A stretch of 64,000 nt of DNA from NCBI RefSeq assembly GCF_000775915.1, contig NZ_BBLT01000006.1, positions 310,001 to 374,000 of the forward strand, in the 5' to 3' direction. The notes under the pieces are model-generated. The model made no database searches, was not told where the DNA came from, and was given only the letters and a program-made list of their open reading frames with translations. Position 1 is the first letter of the stretch, and every line of letters starts with the position of its first letter. The DNA comes from Sporocytophaga myxococcoides (GTDB lineage: Bacteria; Bacteroidota; Bacteroidia; Cytophagales; Cytophagaceae). Shown here one piece after another: positions 1-10,219 of this stretch. Made by a program: the position numbers and the translations under genes.

Positions 1-3000
1 GGATTGCTTAATGGTGTTTGTCGTAACTATTCGCCTTCAGGAGTATTATTGTATGAAGGAAATTATGCGATCATAACCAGAAACAATAAGGCCGTATCCG
101 TTATGAATGGCTTTCAAAAAGAGTTTTATCCAAGTGGAAAGGCATACCGTTTTACCCATTACAAAGAAAACAAACAAGATGGTCCTAAAACTGAGTGGTA
201 TGAAAGCGGAATAAAAAAGGAGTTGCGTAATTATAGTAATGGGCATCAATACGGCAAGTCCACTGCCTGGTATGAGAGCGCAAAACTAAAATATACAGGA
301 AGTTTTGATACCATCATTTCGAAAACAAATAAGAATGCACCTGCCAACTCTGTGAAGTCTGGAAAATGGAAAACCTATTACAAAACAGGTGAGCGGGAAA
401 GTGTGCGTTTTTATAAGAGAGGTATGAAATCCGGATTGCACGAAGAGTGGTTTGAAAATGGACAAAATAAATCGAAGATCAACTATAAGGATGATCTTAA
501 ATATGGCTCTAATTATGAATGGTATTCCAACGGAAAACTTCATTTTAAATATAGTATTTATAGTACTTATGACTCTACATCAAAAAAGGTCATATCACAC
601 TATAAAGGAGCATATGAAGAGTATGAGGAGAGTGGAATGCCGGTAAAAACCTGTACATACAATAAATCAGGACAACTGAATGGCAAATGGCTCAAATATA
701 ATAAGGGATCTCTTGAGGAAGCAGCTGATTATAAAAATGGTTTAAAAGTGAATGCAAATAAGCTCTACCATCCGAATGGTATGGTAAAGAGCGAAAGAAG
801 TTTTGTAATATCCAAAACAGGCAATAGAGATACGAGTTTTGCGCAGGGACCTTTTAAAGAGTATTATCCTGATGGAAAAATCTATAAGGAAGGTCATTAC
901 GTGAATGACAAGATTGAAGGTATTACTACAACATATAACCCCAACGGAGGTCTTCAACGGGAAACATTTTCTCTTAATAAAAACACCTCTGTCCTTCGTG
1001 ATTACTTTGAAAATGGCAAGCTAAGAATGGAAGCTGATTTGTTTATCGATTCATCCACATCAGATATAAAGGCTAGCATAGTGCCAACGAAGTATTACAG
1101 CAGAGAAGGGAAGCTGTTAAAACGAATCTCGACCTACAAGGGAAAAGAACAAGGACCTTCTGCTGAATGGGATCTGGAGGGAAACCTAAGAGCAGAATCA
1201 TGCATTTTTCAGGAGTATCACAACAGAGTAAGTTCCTGGAATTCTTTTTATTATTCCAATGGACAATTGATGAAAGAGTATTATAGTTCATCAAGGGGTT
1301 TTTATGGACCTTTAATAGAATGGTATATAGATGGGAAATTAAAACGCATCAGCGAAATACCTTTGTATGAAGTCTCCTGGCTTCAATCGGGAGAAGTAGC
1401 GAACGTATCTTTTTTTTCTCCACATAATCAAAATGAGGTCAAAGATACTATTATAGACAAGCGCTGGGTTGAAAGTCTTTATAAGAAATTCAGTAATCCT
1501 AAAGTCAAGAGTCTCAGAATAGAAGGGACGGAAGATGGCTATGTAGCCAGTTATTACGATGACAAGCAGGTAAAATTTGAAACCTACCTGAAAAACGGAA
1601 AACCGGACTCCATTTTCAGAGGATATTATCCGGATGGCAGGTTGATGGTAGAGCAAATGCTTAAAGAGGGAATACTCAATGGTAAATATACGCTCATGAC
1701 TACTAATGGAAAGATACGTGGTTCCGGATATTATAAAATGGGCGTTCCTTATGGAAAATGGATATTCAATTCTCAATCAGGCCTTCCAAGCGAAGAATTT
1801 GAATTTGACAGTAAAGATGAAACACACAAGAAGTATATATATAAAAAGGAATTTCATGAAAACGGAACGTTGAAGAGTTATTCAAACTATGAAAACGGAG
1901 ACCCCAGCGGTATTCAGAGAACCTGGCATCCTAATGGACAACTGGCATCTGAATATGTCATAAAAGATAAAAAAGCTTATGGGCAGAGTCAGTATTATTA
2001 TTCCAATGGAACAGCAAGCAGAAAGGCCTTCTATGAAAACGGAAAAATTCAGGGTCTTGAGGAAACCTGGTACGACAATGGTAATAAGGAGAGATCACAG
2101 CAATACATTGATGGAAAAAGAAATGGGCCTTACAAATTTTGGTATAAAGATGGAAAGCTGAGAGTGAGCGGAATTTTTCTGAATGATTTGGCAGATAGCC
2201 TTTGGGTCTATTATGACAGTACAGGAAATTTTGATTATGAACTCACATATGAAAAAGGAATAAAAAAGTTACCTGAACTTAATGAACCCTGTGCATGCAT
2301 AGAAAAAGAATATTACCCTGGATATGAACAACGCATCGTTTCTCTTTTGGAAGATCAGGACATTAGTATATGGGAATTTCCTTTTCATGAATCGTTAAAA
2401 AAATACCTACCTTCAATATATTCTTCTAACCTGCACGCCAATCCATCTCCATTCGAAAAAAGTTCCCGCTATTCAATGACACTGACATGTGATGAATCAA
2501 TAGAGATAGGATTACCAGACAAAAATGGGGTAAAACTTGTGTTTAATCCATGCTATAGAAAAGGTTGGGTAGGTAAACTTGATCTTTCTGCTTTTATTTT
2601 TTCTAAAAGACCTCAACAAACAGGTATATCCCTGAAGTCAGAAGTTATGGCATTTAAGTTTAATAAAGCTTTATTGGTGTCACAGTCAAAAGATTTGGAT
2701 GCACTTGCCTACTTCAGTTTAAAGTACCTTGGATATAATAAACAAGGAATATCAATTGAAGAACCCAAAGCCGTCTGCTTTATTCCGTCAAGGATTGGAT
2801 CAACAGATGTATCCGTGACGCTCGATGATTTTCATCCATTGATTCTTGTCTCACCTCAGGGAAAGAACCGAAACTTTGACTATGAATCATCGATAAGACT
2901 ATACGATGATCTGAAAGTCATCACATCCAATAACGAAACATTCGCAGGAATCATCAATGGTAAAGGTAAAGTCTCTTTCTCCTATGATGGTTCTAAACTA

Positions 3001-3237
3001 AATCTTCCAGTTAATGAATGTATTATCGGTAAAAATTTTATTGCAGGAACCTTGACGATTGACAACAATCTTAAACAAGAAGATAGCATAGAGCTGACTT
3101 CAGAAAAAGGTATTATTAAAACTTCTCAGAAATCATTGATCAGACATTTGACTGACCAAGGGTTCAAAGTTGCTGTGAATGTACTTGAAGAAGGAAACAA
3201 AAATCTACTTATCATCAAATTTGTATACATACAATAA
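1..3237 (+). CDS. MORN/YwqK-type repeat protein, 5' end cut by window edge
   Basis: The reading frame is open from base 1 (GGA codon) and the first in-frame ATG lies about 100 bases in, so the true start is outside the window. Roughly residues 1-760 consist of about twenty short repeats of the type G-x-x-x-E-W-Y-E-N-G-K-L, the MORN_2/YwqK repeat that forms beta-hairpins and is common in exported Bacteroidota proteins. The last ~300 residues (from about the CACIEKEYYPGYEQ segment) lack repeats and resemble nothing I recognise. No membrane segment is visible. The stop lies 11 bp before the next gene, which suggests co-transcription. YwqK-like repeats have been annotated as antitoxin-like, but nothing here supports a toxin-antitoxin role; a surface or periplasmic scaffold is more plausible. 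Confidence 0.85.
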   Translation, partial: GLLNGVCRNYSPSGVLLYEGNYAIITRNNKAVSVMNGFQKEFYPSGKAYRFTHYKENKQDGPKTEWYESGIKKELRNYSNGHQYGKSTAWYESAKLKYTGSFDTIISKTNKNAPANSVKSGKWKTYYKTGERESVRFYKRGMKSGLHEEWFENGQNKSKINYKDDLKYGSNYEWYSNGKLHFKYSIYSTYDSTSKKVISHYKGAYEEYEESGMPVKTCTYNKSGQLNGKWLKYNKGSLEEAADYKNGLKVNANKLYHPNGMVKSERSFVISKTGNRDTSFAQGPFKEYYPDGKIYKEGHYVNDKIEGITTTYNPNGGLQRETFSLNKNTSVLRDYFENGKLRMEADLFIDSSTSDIKASIVPTKYYSREGKLLKRISTYKGKEQGPSAEWDLEGNLRAESCIFQEYHNRVSSWNSFYYSNGQLMKEYYSSSRGFYGPLIEWYIDGKLKRISEIPLYEVSWLQSGEVANVSFFSPHNQNEVKDTIIDKRWVESLYKKFSNPKVKSLRIEGTEDGYVASYYDDKQVKFETYLKNGKPDSIFRGYYPDGRLMVEQMLKEGILNGKYTLMTTNGKIRGSGYYKMGVPYGKWIFNSQSGLPSEEFEFDSKDETHKKYIYKKEFHENGTLKSYSNYENGDPSGIQRTWHPNGQLASEYVIKDKKAYGQSQYYYSNGTASRKAFYENGKIQGLEETWYDNGNKERSQQYIDGKRNGPYKFWYKDGKLRVSGIFLNDLADSLWVYYDSTGNFDYELTYEKGIKKLPELNEPCACIEKEYYPGYEQRIVSLLEDQDISIWEFPFHESLKKYLPSIYSSNLHANPSPFEKSSRYSMTLTCDESIEIGLPDKNGVKLVFNPCYRKGWVGKLDLSAFIFSKRPQQTGISLKSEVMAFKFNKALLVSQSKDLDALAYFSLKYLGYNKQGISIEEPKAVCFIPSRIGSTDVSVTLDDFHPLILVSPQGKNRNFDYESSIRLYDDLKVITSNNETFAGIINGKGKVSFSYDGSKLNLPVNECIIGKNFIAGTLTIDNNLKQEDSIELTSEKGIIKTSQKSLIRHLTDQGFKVAVNVLEEGNKNLLIIKFVYIQ

Positions 3238-3248
3238 AGGAAGAAACA

Positions 3249-5075
3249 ATGAAAAGCATCTTTTTTATTATTTGTTTTTTGATTCAGTTAAGTCCAATAA
3301 TGGCTAATGATGATAGGACAGTGACAGATTTGTACAACCATAAAAAAGTTGCCTATAAAACTGTATATACTGAAATAAAGAATTCCTCCTTTAATTTATT
3401 TGAACCAATAGATTTAACATATCCCCAATTGAGAGAGAAGAATGGAATAAATAATATAAATGTAATTAACAGAAAGTTACAGCAATATTGTGAGTCAGTA
3501 ATAAAGACAGATTCTTTTAAGTTTGAATTTCAAGAACATGCAAAACTGACATTTATAAATTCAATCAAAAACTTAGAACGCAGGTCTCATTATTCTATAG
3601 ATCTTCATGATTATTATGAAAATTTCCTACCGGAAATAAATGATATTAATTTCAGTTTTTCTTTTTTATTTGACGACCTGCTCAAACTCAATGTTGAATA
3701 TGTCTATCATTTGGGATCAGGAAAGTTTGATGAAAATACATATTCGTATACCAAATCTTATTATATATCACTCAAAAATGGCAAGACTTATCTTAGCAAT
3801 TCTCTGTTTGATGAATCCAAAATTTCTCAATTAGAAAATTACCTAAAGACGAAAGCAAATATTCTGTACAAGTCAATTTCATTGGATGAAAAATCTGAAA
3901 GCCAAAATTCAGAAGAAGGATATGAAGAGGAAAGATATGAAGAGGAAGGATATGAAGAGGAAGAAGAGGGTTCATATGTAGAACCTGAAGTTCCCGAGTC
4001 CGATATGCCCTTACTACTCAGTAATCTTGATTTTCAGATAACACCTCTTTATGTTAGTTTTAGAATTCCGGATGATTCTCCATATACCTCTAACTTCAAA
4101 GGACAAGGCGTATTCTTGTATCTTGATATAAACGAACTTACTCCTTTTATTAATCTTTCAGGCCCATTAAAGGCAATAGGCTATTTCGAAAAGAAATATA
4201 CGACGAATCGTACCAATGCTAACATATATAAAGAACAGCATAGTTTCTGGCAGCCGATGGATAATTATATACAGGATACTCCATTCATTCATGGCCCAAA
4301 AGGGGTGAAGAGCATTACTTATTTTGTAACACATGAACATAATAATAGCAAGAACGTCTCATCTCCCAGAATGTCTTCCAAAAAAATCTTTAATACAAGA
4401 GGCCTGTTAGAAAAGAAAGAAAGCTATTCAGAGGGCATGGTTTATTATATAATTAATTATTTCTATGATACAAACGATAGATTAGTCAGGCAAGAGAATT
4501 TAAATCTGAGTAGCGAAAAGTCTGATATCTCAGATTTTATTTATGATAAAAAGGGAAATCTGATCATGCATACCCATAAAGATGAATATAACATGATTAC
4601 AGAGAAAGTTTATTATTATCGTGGTGATACCGTATTCGAAGATTGCCGGGACAAAAATGCTCCATTTGAACGAAGGATTAATATTTATACAATTAATAAA
4701 TATGGAAAAATAATAACTTCATATACGTGGGGGGAGGAATCACAATTTTTTGATATTTATGATCGGGATAAAAAAATGGCAACTGTCAATAGTAGATATC
4801 CTAAGCTTTATAATACCTTATTTTGCTATAGTACAGATGGTCGTTTGCTTACATATGAATATGATCATGATAGAAAACTATATGAATTTATATACAGTGC
4901 AGATAATAAGTTAACCAAAATAGAGCATATCCAAGGTCAGCGGGTAGTTGAAAGAAGTGAGTATTCCTATGGGGAAAATGGATTGCCGGTTAAGATCACA
5001 CGATGTGAAGGGATATATAATTATTATGATTTTAATAATAAAAATCACTATATTCTGGAGTATGAATTTTATTAA
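3249..5075 (+). CDS. Exported protein, RsiV/DUF3298-like N-terminal half
   Basis: A 608-residue protein with a clear signal peptide (hydrophobic core after MKS, probable cleavage near residue 19 after IMA). The start ATG follows an AGGAAGA purine stretch, which is good for this lineage. Residues ~40-340 have the layout of RsiV/PdaC-like (DUF3298) proteins: a helix rich in IN-x-x-I, a segment resembling the L-K-N-G-K-x-x-L motif, and a later F-x-G-x-G-V strand. This is a tentative match by eye. An acidic low-complexity linker (EEGYEEE-type, residues ~217-245) interrupts it. The C-terminal ~200 residues contain YD/RHS-like short strands (NPRG, YDKKGNL, YSTDGRL), a pattern seen in bacterial surface proteins. 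It is probably an envelope protein co-transcribed with the MORN-repeat gene upstream. Function unknown. Confidence 0.8.
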   Translation: MKSIFFIICFLIQLSPIMANDDRTVTDLYNHKKVAYKTVYTEIKNSSFNLFEPIDLTYPQLREKNGINNINVINRKLQQYCESVIKTDSFKFEFQEHAKLTFINSIKNLERRSHYSIDLHDYYENFLPEINDINFSFSFLFDDLLKLNVEYVYHLGSGKFDENTYSYTKSYYISLKNGKTYLSNSLFDESKISQLENYLKTKANILYKSISLDEKSESQNSEEGYEEERYEEEGYEEEEEGSYVEPEVPESDMPLLLSNLDFQITPLYVSFRIPDDSPYTSNFKGQGVFLYLDINELTPFINLSGPLKAIGYFEKKYTTNRTNANIYKEQHSFWQPMDNYIQDTPFIHGPKGVKSITYFVTHEHNNSKNVSSPRMSSKKIFNTRGLLEKKESYSEGMVYYIINYFYDTNDRLVRQENLNLSSEKSDISDFIYDKKGNLIMHTHKDEYNMITEKVYYYRGDTVFEDCRDKNAPFERRINIYTINKYGKIITSYTWGEESQFFDIYDRDKKMATVNSRYPKLYNTLFCYSTDGRLLTYEYDHDRKLYEFIYSADNKLTKIEHIQGQRVVERSEYSYGENGLPVKITRCEGIYNYYDFNNKNHYILEYEFY

Positions 5076-5259
5076 GAGGCATAGGCTTTAAATAGCAAAA
5101 TTATTATGTGACTTATCAGATCTTTCACAGGACTTACAGCTGATTGCAACTTAGTAAACAATGTTAAGTTGACTATGGTCAGAGTCAATGCGCTGGGATA
5201 AAAGGAAAGGAGCAACAGTTTGAGCAACAGCAAGAGATAAATGTGACTCAGTAAGGGCG

Positions 5260-5513
5260 CTCCCCGGCCGGTGTCTTCACCGGACGGAATCTATCAATCA
5301 CAGCTTAGACAAAATATTCTCTGTAATCTGAGATAAAAGAATACCTTATCTTCAAATAAATTGAAGCAGAAGATCGATAGTCATCAGGCATTATTATTCT
5401 TAGCTTGTTTAATTCAAGAATAAAAAGGAATAATAAGCGAAAAATGTAACCCTGAATTTTACAATGCAGCACTTTGGGAAAGATTCCGTCCGGTGCAGAC
5501 ACCGGCCGGGGAG
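5260..5513. repeat. 33-bp inverted-repeat element (MITE-like)
   Basis: The arms 5260-5292 and 5481-5513 are inverted copies with one mismatch in 33 bp. Each arm also contains its own small hairpin (CCGGTG-TCTT-CACCGG on the left, CCGGTG-CAGA-CACCGG on the right). The arms are strongly GC-rich in an AT-rich setting. The 188 bp between them have no convincing ORF. No target duplication is obvious. This is either a small non-autonomous element or a large cruciform-forming repeat. Confidence 0.75.
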
Positions 5514-5562
5514 GAGGATCTGATAGAACCATTTACCAATTGTTTGTTAAACAATGTAAAAT

Positions 5563-5597
5563 AAAAAAAGCCCTAACATAGAAGCCGGGCTTTTTTT
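5563..5597. terminator. Bidirectional intrinsic terminator
   Basis: A-tract, GCCC stem, 13-nt loop, GGGC and T-tract (5563-5573 with 5587-5597). It lies between the convergent ends of the plus-strand pair and the long minus-strand operon, and it has a T-run on both strands. Confidence 0.85.
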
Positions 5598-5622
5598 AAT
5601 TTGTTTGTTTTACTAATGATTA

Positions 5623-8121
5623 TTACCTTCCAATAACCAGCTTACCATTAAACAATTCTCCATCGCCAGAAAGAAGTCTGTAAATATACATTCCGTTTGA
5701 TAATTTCTCAGAAGGCTTATAGGACACAGGCACTGTTGTACCTCCTGTTATTTCACCTTTATAAATCTCTGCAACTTCTGTACCTCTTGTATCAAAAAGT
5801 TTCAAGTTGACAAATTGGGACTGAGGAGAATAGATTTGGAAAATGGTATACTCAGTTAATGGATTCGGTGCTACCTGAATAAATTTGTTCAGATAAGTCA
5901 AGCCAGAATTGATCTGAAGCGCTTCGCATTCTGCTGCATCCGTAATCTCTTCAACAAATATGGTGTCAGAGCTCGCTGTACATCCAATTTCATTAATGAC
6001 TTTCAATGCAATCTTTCCAATCGAATTTACAGTAATCTGAGAACTACTTTCTCCGGTAGACCATGAATAAGAGGCCATATTAGCAGGGCCTTTTAATATA
6101 AGCGGTTTTCCTTCACAAAACTTAAATTCTGTACTTGCTGTAATCAATTGTGCAGGGAATGAATGAACTACAAAGTTTATTGAATCTTTGCTGCTGCAAC
6201 CGCTGGCATCTGTTACTTCAATAATATATTTCCCCGAAACGCTTGTTGTAAAGCTGTTGGAATTTATTCCGTTAGACCAGCGGTAAGAAGCATATACCGG
6301 CAACACATTCAATTCTGTTGTATCTCCGGAACATACTGCTGTTCCTTTTGAAGAAAAAATCTTTGCAGGAACATGCTCTATAACATTAACATGATTTTGG
6401 GCTATATCAAAGATCGTATCCGATACAGAACTTACAATTTTTATCAGATAATCATTTTCTGTTGGAATATCTGATGGGAGAGGCCAGTAGAAGCTTTTAA
6501 GTTTGTCCGGAACATTTGTAGCCACCACGTTATATGTATTTCCCTGATCGGTTGATACATAAATATCCAGACTGTCTATGCCAAAGGAGTTCCATTCAAT
6601 TGCATAACCGCCACCCTGACATATCGGTTGTTTTGTATCTGGTTCTTTCAGTCTTACAAATGGTTTTGCTTTAGGAGAGAAACACAAATCTGAAGAGGAT
6701 TTTGACTCTTCGTTTCCTGTATTATCACGGGCTATAGTGTAAGCACAATACCTTTTATCCGGATCTCCTTTGATAGAAATAGTTGAATCAACCGGGATCT
6801 GTGATGCGTATTTTGTAAAACTATTTCCATTATCGTAAGAAAGGTATAAATCATAGTTTTTTACACCTGAACCACCCAGCCCATAATCATCTTTAATAGT
6901 TACAAAATAAGCATAAGAGGAGTCAGCAACAACATCACTACGCTTATAAGCCGATAAAGGAGGAACCGCATCAATCGTATTAAATATCGCAGGCGTCAGA
7001 AGCTCTTCCTGAGTATCAAATATAATGGACGCTACAGCATGCACGGTATCACCTGTAGACGAAACAGCATCAGGGATTATTGTAAAGTTAACATAACCTT
7101 CGCCTCTTCTGGTTATGGAATCATTGATAAGTAAGAACCCAAGATGGGCAGCGGGCTCATTTCCGGTTTTAGGGTCTTTAGATTCAAAGATCCAGAACGC
7201 TTCCTTCTTCAAAACATCTATCCCTGCAATAACATCAACGATCACTTCAAGAGAATCCTTTACATCCAATCGACCGGTATAGTAGGTACTGTTTGGTGGT
7301 ACTTCAAAAGCGAAATTTCCGAAACCAAAACTACCAAGCCTGAATGAATAAATGTTCAGATGAGGGTCAATCGGAGTGCGTATTACAACCTTTTGTGCAG
7401 GAGCCGTTGCGAACTCAGGATCATTTTCAAAACGAATGGTATAAGGGAGGATGTCTTTTACAGAAATCCACCTCTGAGGGCCAAATCCTTCAGGACCGAG
7501 AATGTCATTTGGATCTCTTGGAAATACAACAGGAATATCTATGTCGTCATCATCATCGTCGTCATCACAGTCCTCTGTTTTAATCTTAACTTCCGTAGAA
7601 TCCCTTTGAAAACATCCGGAACTGTCCGTTGCTGTAACCTGAAAATCTCCATCTCCACTAACCTCTATTTTCTCTTCAGTTGATCCTGTTGACCATTTTA
7701 GCTTACATTCCGCACAAACACTGGTGACTGCATGTAACTCGACATCCTGGTCTTCAGCATCGCTGCAGAAAGTCCTGTCGCCCCCGCCTTCAATCTTTAC
7801 TCTTGGCTTGTCTTCCAGCACACCGACATTAATTGATTTTTCAAATATACAACTGTTACGGTCTCTTATGATAAGATAATAATCGCCCCTTGGTATATCA
7901 TGAAGATGATCTTCTGTAGAGCCATCATTCCAGAGGAATGTATAAGGACCGTTTTTACCTTTCAGTGTTACATCTATTTTCCCATCTTCTTTTCCATTGC
8001 AGGTTGCAGGAGTAACTTTTATCTCTACCTGTGCATAGCCTTGCAGACTGAATGAACTGACAATGAGAAATAACAGGATGTATTTATAGGTATATAAAAA
8101 CGCAGAAATATGATTCTTCAT
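5623..8121 (-). CDS. T9SS-exported multidomain adhesin-like protein
   Basis: An 832-residue exported protein and the last gene of the four-gene operon, 5 bp after the preceding stop. A signal peptide ends near YAQ (residue ~31). Residues ~32-90 resemble a SprB repeat (TCNGKEDGKI, then LWNDGSTEDHL). A second Ig-like module follows (STGSTEEKIEV). An eight-aspartate run precedes a domain starting DPNDILGPEGFG, a DUF11-like module usually found near the end of giant adhesins. Further Ig-like modules contain RWSNG and SWSTG strands. The C-terminal ~75 residues (VAPNPLTEYTIFQIY ... GMYIYRLLSG ... GKLVIGR) are a Por/type A T9SS sorting tail, so the protein is predicted to cross the outer membrane through PorSS and become surface-anchored. 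It is the only member of the operon with such a tail. Confidence 0.9.
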   Translation of the reverse strand: MKNHISAFLYTYKYILLFLIVSSFSLQGYAQVEIKVTPATCNGKEDGKIDVTLKGKNGPYTFLWNDGSTEDHLHDIPRGDYYLIIRDRNSCIFEKSINVGVLEDKPRVKIEGGGDRTFCSDAEDQDVELHAVTSVCAECKLKWSTGSTEEKIEVSGDGDFQVTATDSSGCFQRDSTEVKIKTEDCDDDDDDDDIDIPVVFPRDPNDILGPEGFGPQRWISVKDILPYTIRFENDPEFATAPAQKVVIRTPIDPHLNIYSFRLGSFGFGNFAFEVPPNSTYYTGRLDVKDSLEVIVDVIAGIDVLKKEAFWIFESKDPKTGNEPAAHLGFLLINDSITRRGEGYVNFTIIPDAVSSTGDTVHAVASIIFDTQEELLTPAIFNTIDAVPPLSAYKRSDVVADSSYAYFVTIKDDYGLGGSGVKNYDLYLSYDNGNSFTKYASQIPVDSTISIKGDPDKRYCAYTIARDNTGNEESKSSSDLCFSPKAKPFVRLKEPDTKQPICQGGGYAIEWNSFGIDSLDIYVSTDQGNTYNVVATNVPDKLKSFYWPLPSDIPTENDYLIKIVSSVSDTIFDIAQNHVNVIEHVPAKIFSSKGTAVCSGDTTELNVLPVYASYRWSNGINSNSFTTSVSGKYIIEVTDASGCSSKDSINFVVHSFPAQLITASTEFKFCEGKPLILKGPANMASYSWSTGESSSQITVNSIGKIALKVINEIGCTASSDTIFVEEITDAAECEALQINSGLTYLNKFIQVAPNPLTEYTIFQIYSPQSQFVNLKLFDTRGTEVAEIYKGEITGGTTVPVSYKPSEKLSNGMYIYRLLSGDGELFNGKLVIGR

Positions 8122-8126
8122 AACGT

Positions 8127-10208
8127 TTACTTTTTAATGTCTTTTAAATTAAGTGTAATACTGGCTGTCGGACTGATTTCACCTTTGTTTGATACTGCGG
8201 CAACTTTAAAGGTATATGCAGCACGACCAGGATTATTGATTTGAAAAATGAACTTTTGCTCCTTATGTAAATCACCTTTTGTAATTTGATGAAAGGCCTT
8301 TTCAGAACCTTCATCCGCAAAAAGCAGATAGCCTTTAATGTCCTTGATTTGTTCTTTATTGCATTCCCAGGAAAGGTCCACATATGATTTGCCTTTTTCT
8401 TTTCTCAATGCTGCCTTTAAATTCTCTGGCGAAGATAATTTATAGGAAGGCAGATAAAGAGGAGAGACCGAACTCTTTCTTGAAACTACTTCACCAATGG
8501 CTTCCACCTGATAGACATTGACTTTTTTTGCATCTTCAGGATTATAGAGTTGTACAACATATTTTCTGCTTTCCTTTAGAAGATCTTCAGGTGTAGCAAT
8601 AATGTTTCCGTTTACCAGTATATTAAATCCTTTTATTGCTGTTTCTTTTGGATATTCCCAGGACAACTCTGTCAGGTTGTTTTTATTAAGAGTAGCAGAA
8701 AAGGAATTGAATAGGGGAAGGTTCAAAAGCGGAACACTGCATTTTACAGTACTTCCTTCTCCACGCATACCTTTTTCATTTACAGGAACAATGCTGAATT
8801 GATATTCTAAACCTCCGTCTCCGGATATTTCATATAAGATTTCATTGCTTTTAATAAGAGGAATACTGAGGTTTTCAATAAGCTTACCGGTACCTTCTTC
8901 ATCTGAAAGAAACACAAAACCAAAGGTGTTCTTACTTGTGCTTTTCGCCCAGGAAAGATGTACATGAGGTTTGTCCATAATCATTTGGAATTCAGCTTTA
9001 AGACTGTCTGGTTTCACAGGAATTTTTACTCCGGTGTAGAACACGTCAGCAGGACTACCAAACCATTCCTTACCTTTCTTATCTGTAACTGAAAGTCTGT
9101 ATATATATCTTTGGCCATACTGAAGGCCGGTAGTATCGGTATAAATTTTATTCTTATAATTCAGCTTCGTTATTCTGGTAAACTGTAAAGTGTCAGCATT
9201 TCTCCTTTCAAGATAAAATTCTTTGATCCGCTTTTTATCGGATAGGAGAGAGTCTGTTTTCCAATATATCCGGAGATCAGTATCATTTACAACCGCTATG
9301 GAATCTATGGAAGGTGTAGGAAGCCCCTTATACAAAGCTGCTTTAAACTTAAACTCAAAAGGTTTAAGTTGTGTCTGAAGAATTGTTACAGGAGTAAAAG
9401 TATAGGTATAATCAAGCAAAGCATTGGCACTTTCATCTGTAAACAACCAATGCAGTTGTCCGTTATCAGACTTTTGATATCCGATTAATTCTTCTGTAAG
9501 GTTCGTAACTTTTCCTGATTTATCTTCTTTTCTGCTGATCTTAAATCCGAATAGTCCTGCTTTAAAATAGTCTTTTTCATTCACTGACCAGATAAGTTTT
9601 ACTTTTCCTTTGTTCACGCTTGCATCTATTACAGGATTGATTTTAACATTCCCGGGAGAGAACGTAGCGACAGGTTGTTCAGACTCACGTCCATCTTCAA
9701 ATACATAAAATAATCCATAAGCTGTATTTTCAGATTTCTTAAAAGTATGATCAATAAAAGCGAATCCTAAAATTAATGCCACACTATAGTCCTGCTTCAT
9801 ATTTAATCTGTCACCGGATTTAAGACCTCCTGATTGCTGAAGCTTTTGAAGCAATTCTTCTTTAGTGATCTTACTTAATTTGCCTTCTGAAAGGTATTTT
9901 AAATAAGTTTGTTGAATGCTTTTGGCTTCATCATCATCAAGTCCCAGATTTTCCCAATTCCTTTCATCAACCTGAGGAAAGATTACCTCCTTGTTGAGTT
10001 TATACCACCCCGTATTCCTACTTTGCTTTTTTATATTAAACCCAACCAGATTTTGTGGCCAGTCATAGGTCTCCCAATAAAGCTTTATAGCCTTATCTGT
10101 TTCTCCACCCCTCAGGCTTGCCCCGCTTCTTTGGGCTAAAACCTGATATGCAGGATTAAGAAAGATAGCGACTATGAAAAGTAATATCAGTCTATAAATA
10201 TTTTTCAC
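8127..10208 (-). CDS. Exported fibronectin type III-like repeat protein
   Basis: 693 residues with a signal peptide (MKNIYRLILLFIV..., probable cleavage after VLAQ, residue ~26). Most of the chain reads as consecutive FN3-like beta-sandwiches: repeated strands such as LYWETYDW, KLIWSVNE, RIYWKTDS, HLSWAKST, ELSWEYPK and DLSWECNK about every 95-110 residues, each followed by a YxFxxxxVxxKG strand. No catalytic motif and no T9SS tail are visible; it ends in NLKDIKK. Gaps to its neighbours are 5 and 11 bp, so it is almost certainly co-transcribed. It probably works in an extracellular complex with the giant protein upstream. It could stay periplasmic or attach to the partner that carries the sorting tail. 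Confidence 0.85.
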   Translation of the reverse strand: MKNIYRLILLFIVAIFLNPAYQVLAQRSGASLRGGETDKAIKLYWETYDWPQNLVGFNIKKQSRNTGWYKLNKEVIFPQVDERNWENLGLDDDEAKSIQQTYLKYLSEGKLSKITKEELLQKLQQSGGLKSGDRLNMKQDYSVALILGFAFIDHTFKKSENTAYGLFYVFEDGRESEQPVATFSPGNVKINPVIDASVNKGKVKLIWSVNEKDYFKAGLFGFKISRKEDKSGKVTNLTEELIGYQKSDNGQLHWLFTDESANALLDYTYTFTPVTILQTQLKPFEFKFKAALYKGLPTPSIDSIAVVNDTDLRIYWKTDSLLSDKKRIKEFYLERRNADTLQFTRITKLNYKNKIYTDTTGLQYGQRYIYRLSVTDKKGKEWFGSPADVFYTGVKIPVKPDSLKAEFQMIMDKPHVHLSWAKSTSKNTFGFVFLSDEEGTGKLIENLSIPLIKSNEILYEISGDGGLEYQFSIVPVNEKGMRGEGSTVKCSVPLLNLPLFNSFSATLNKNNLTELSWEYPKETAIKGFNILVNGNIIATPEDLLKESRKYVVQLYNPEDAKKVNVYQVEAIGEVVSRKSSVSPLYLPSYKLSSPENLKAALRKEKGKSYVDLSWECNKEQIKDIKGYLLFADEGSEKAFHQITKGDLHKEQKFIFQINNPGRAAYTFKVAAVSNKGEISPTASITLNLKDIKK

Positions 10209-10219
10209 AACTGCTTATA

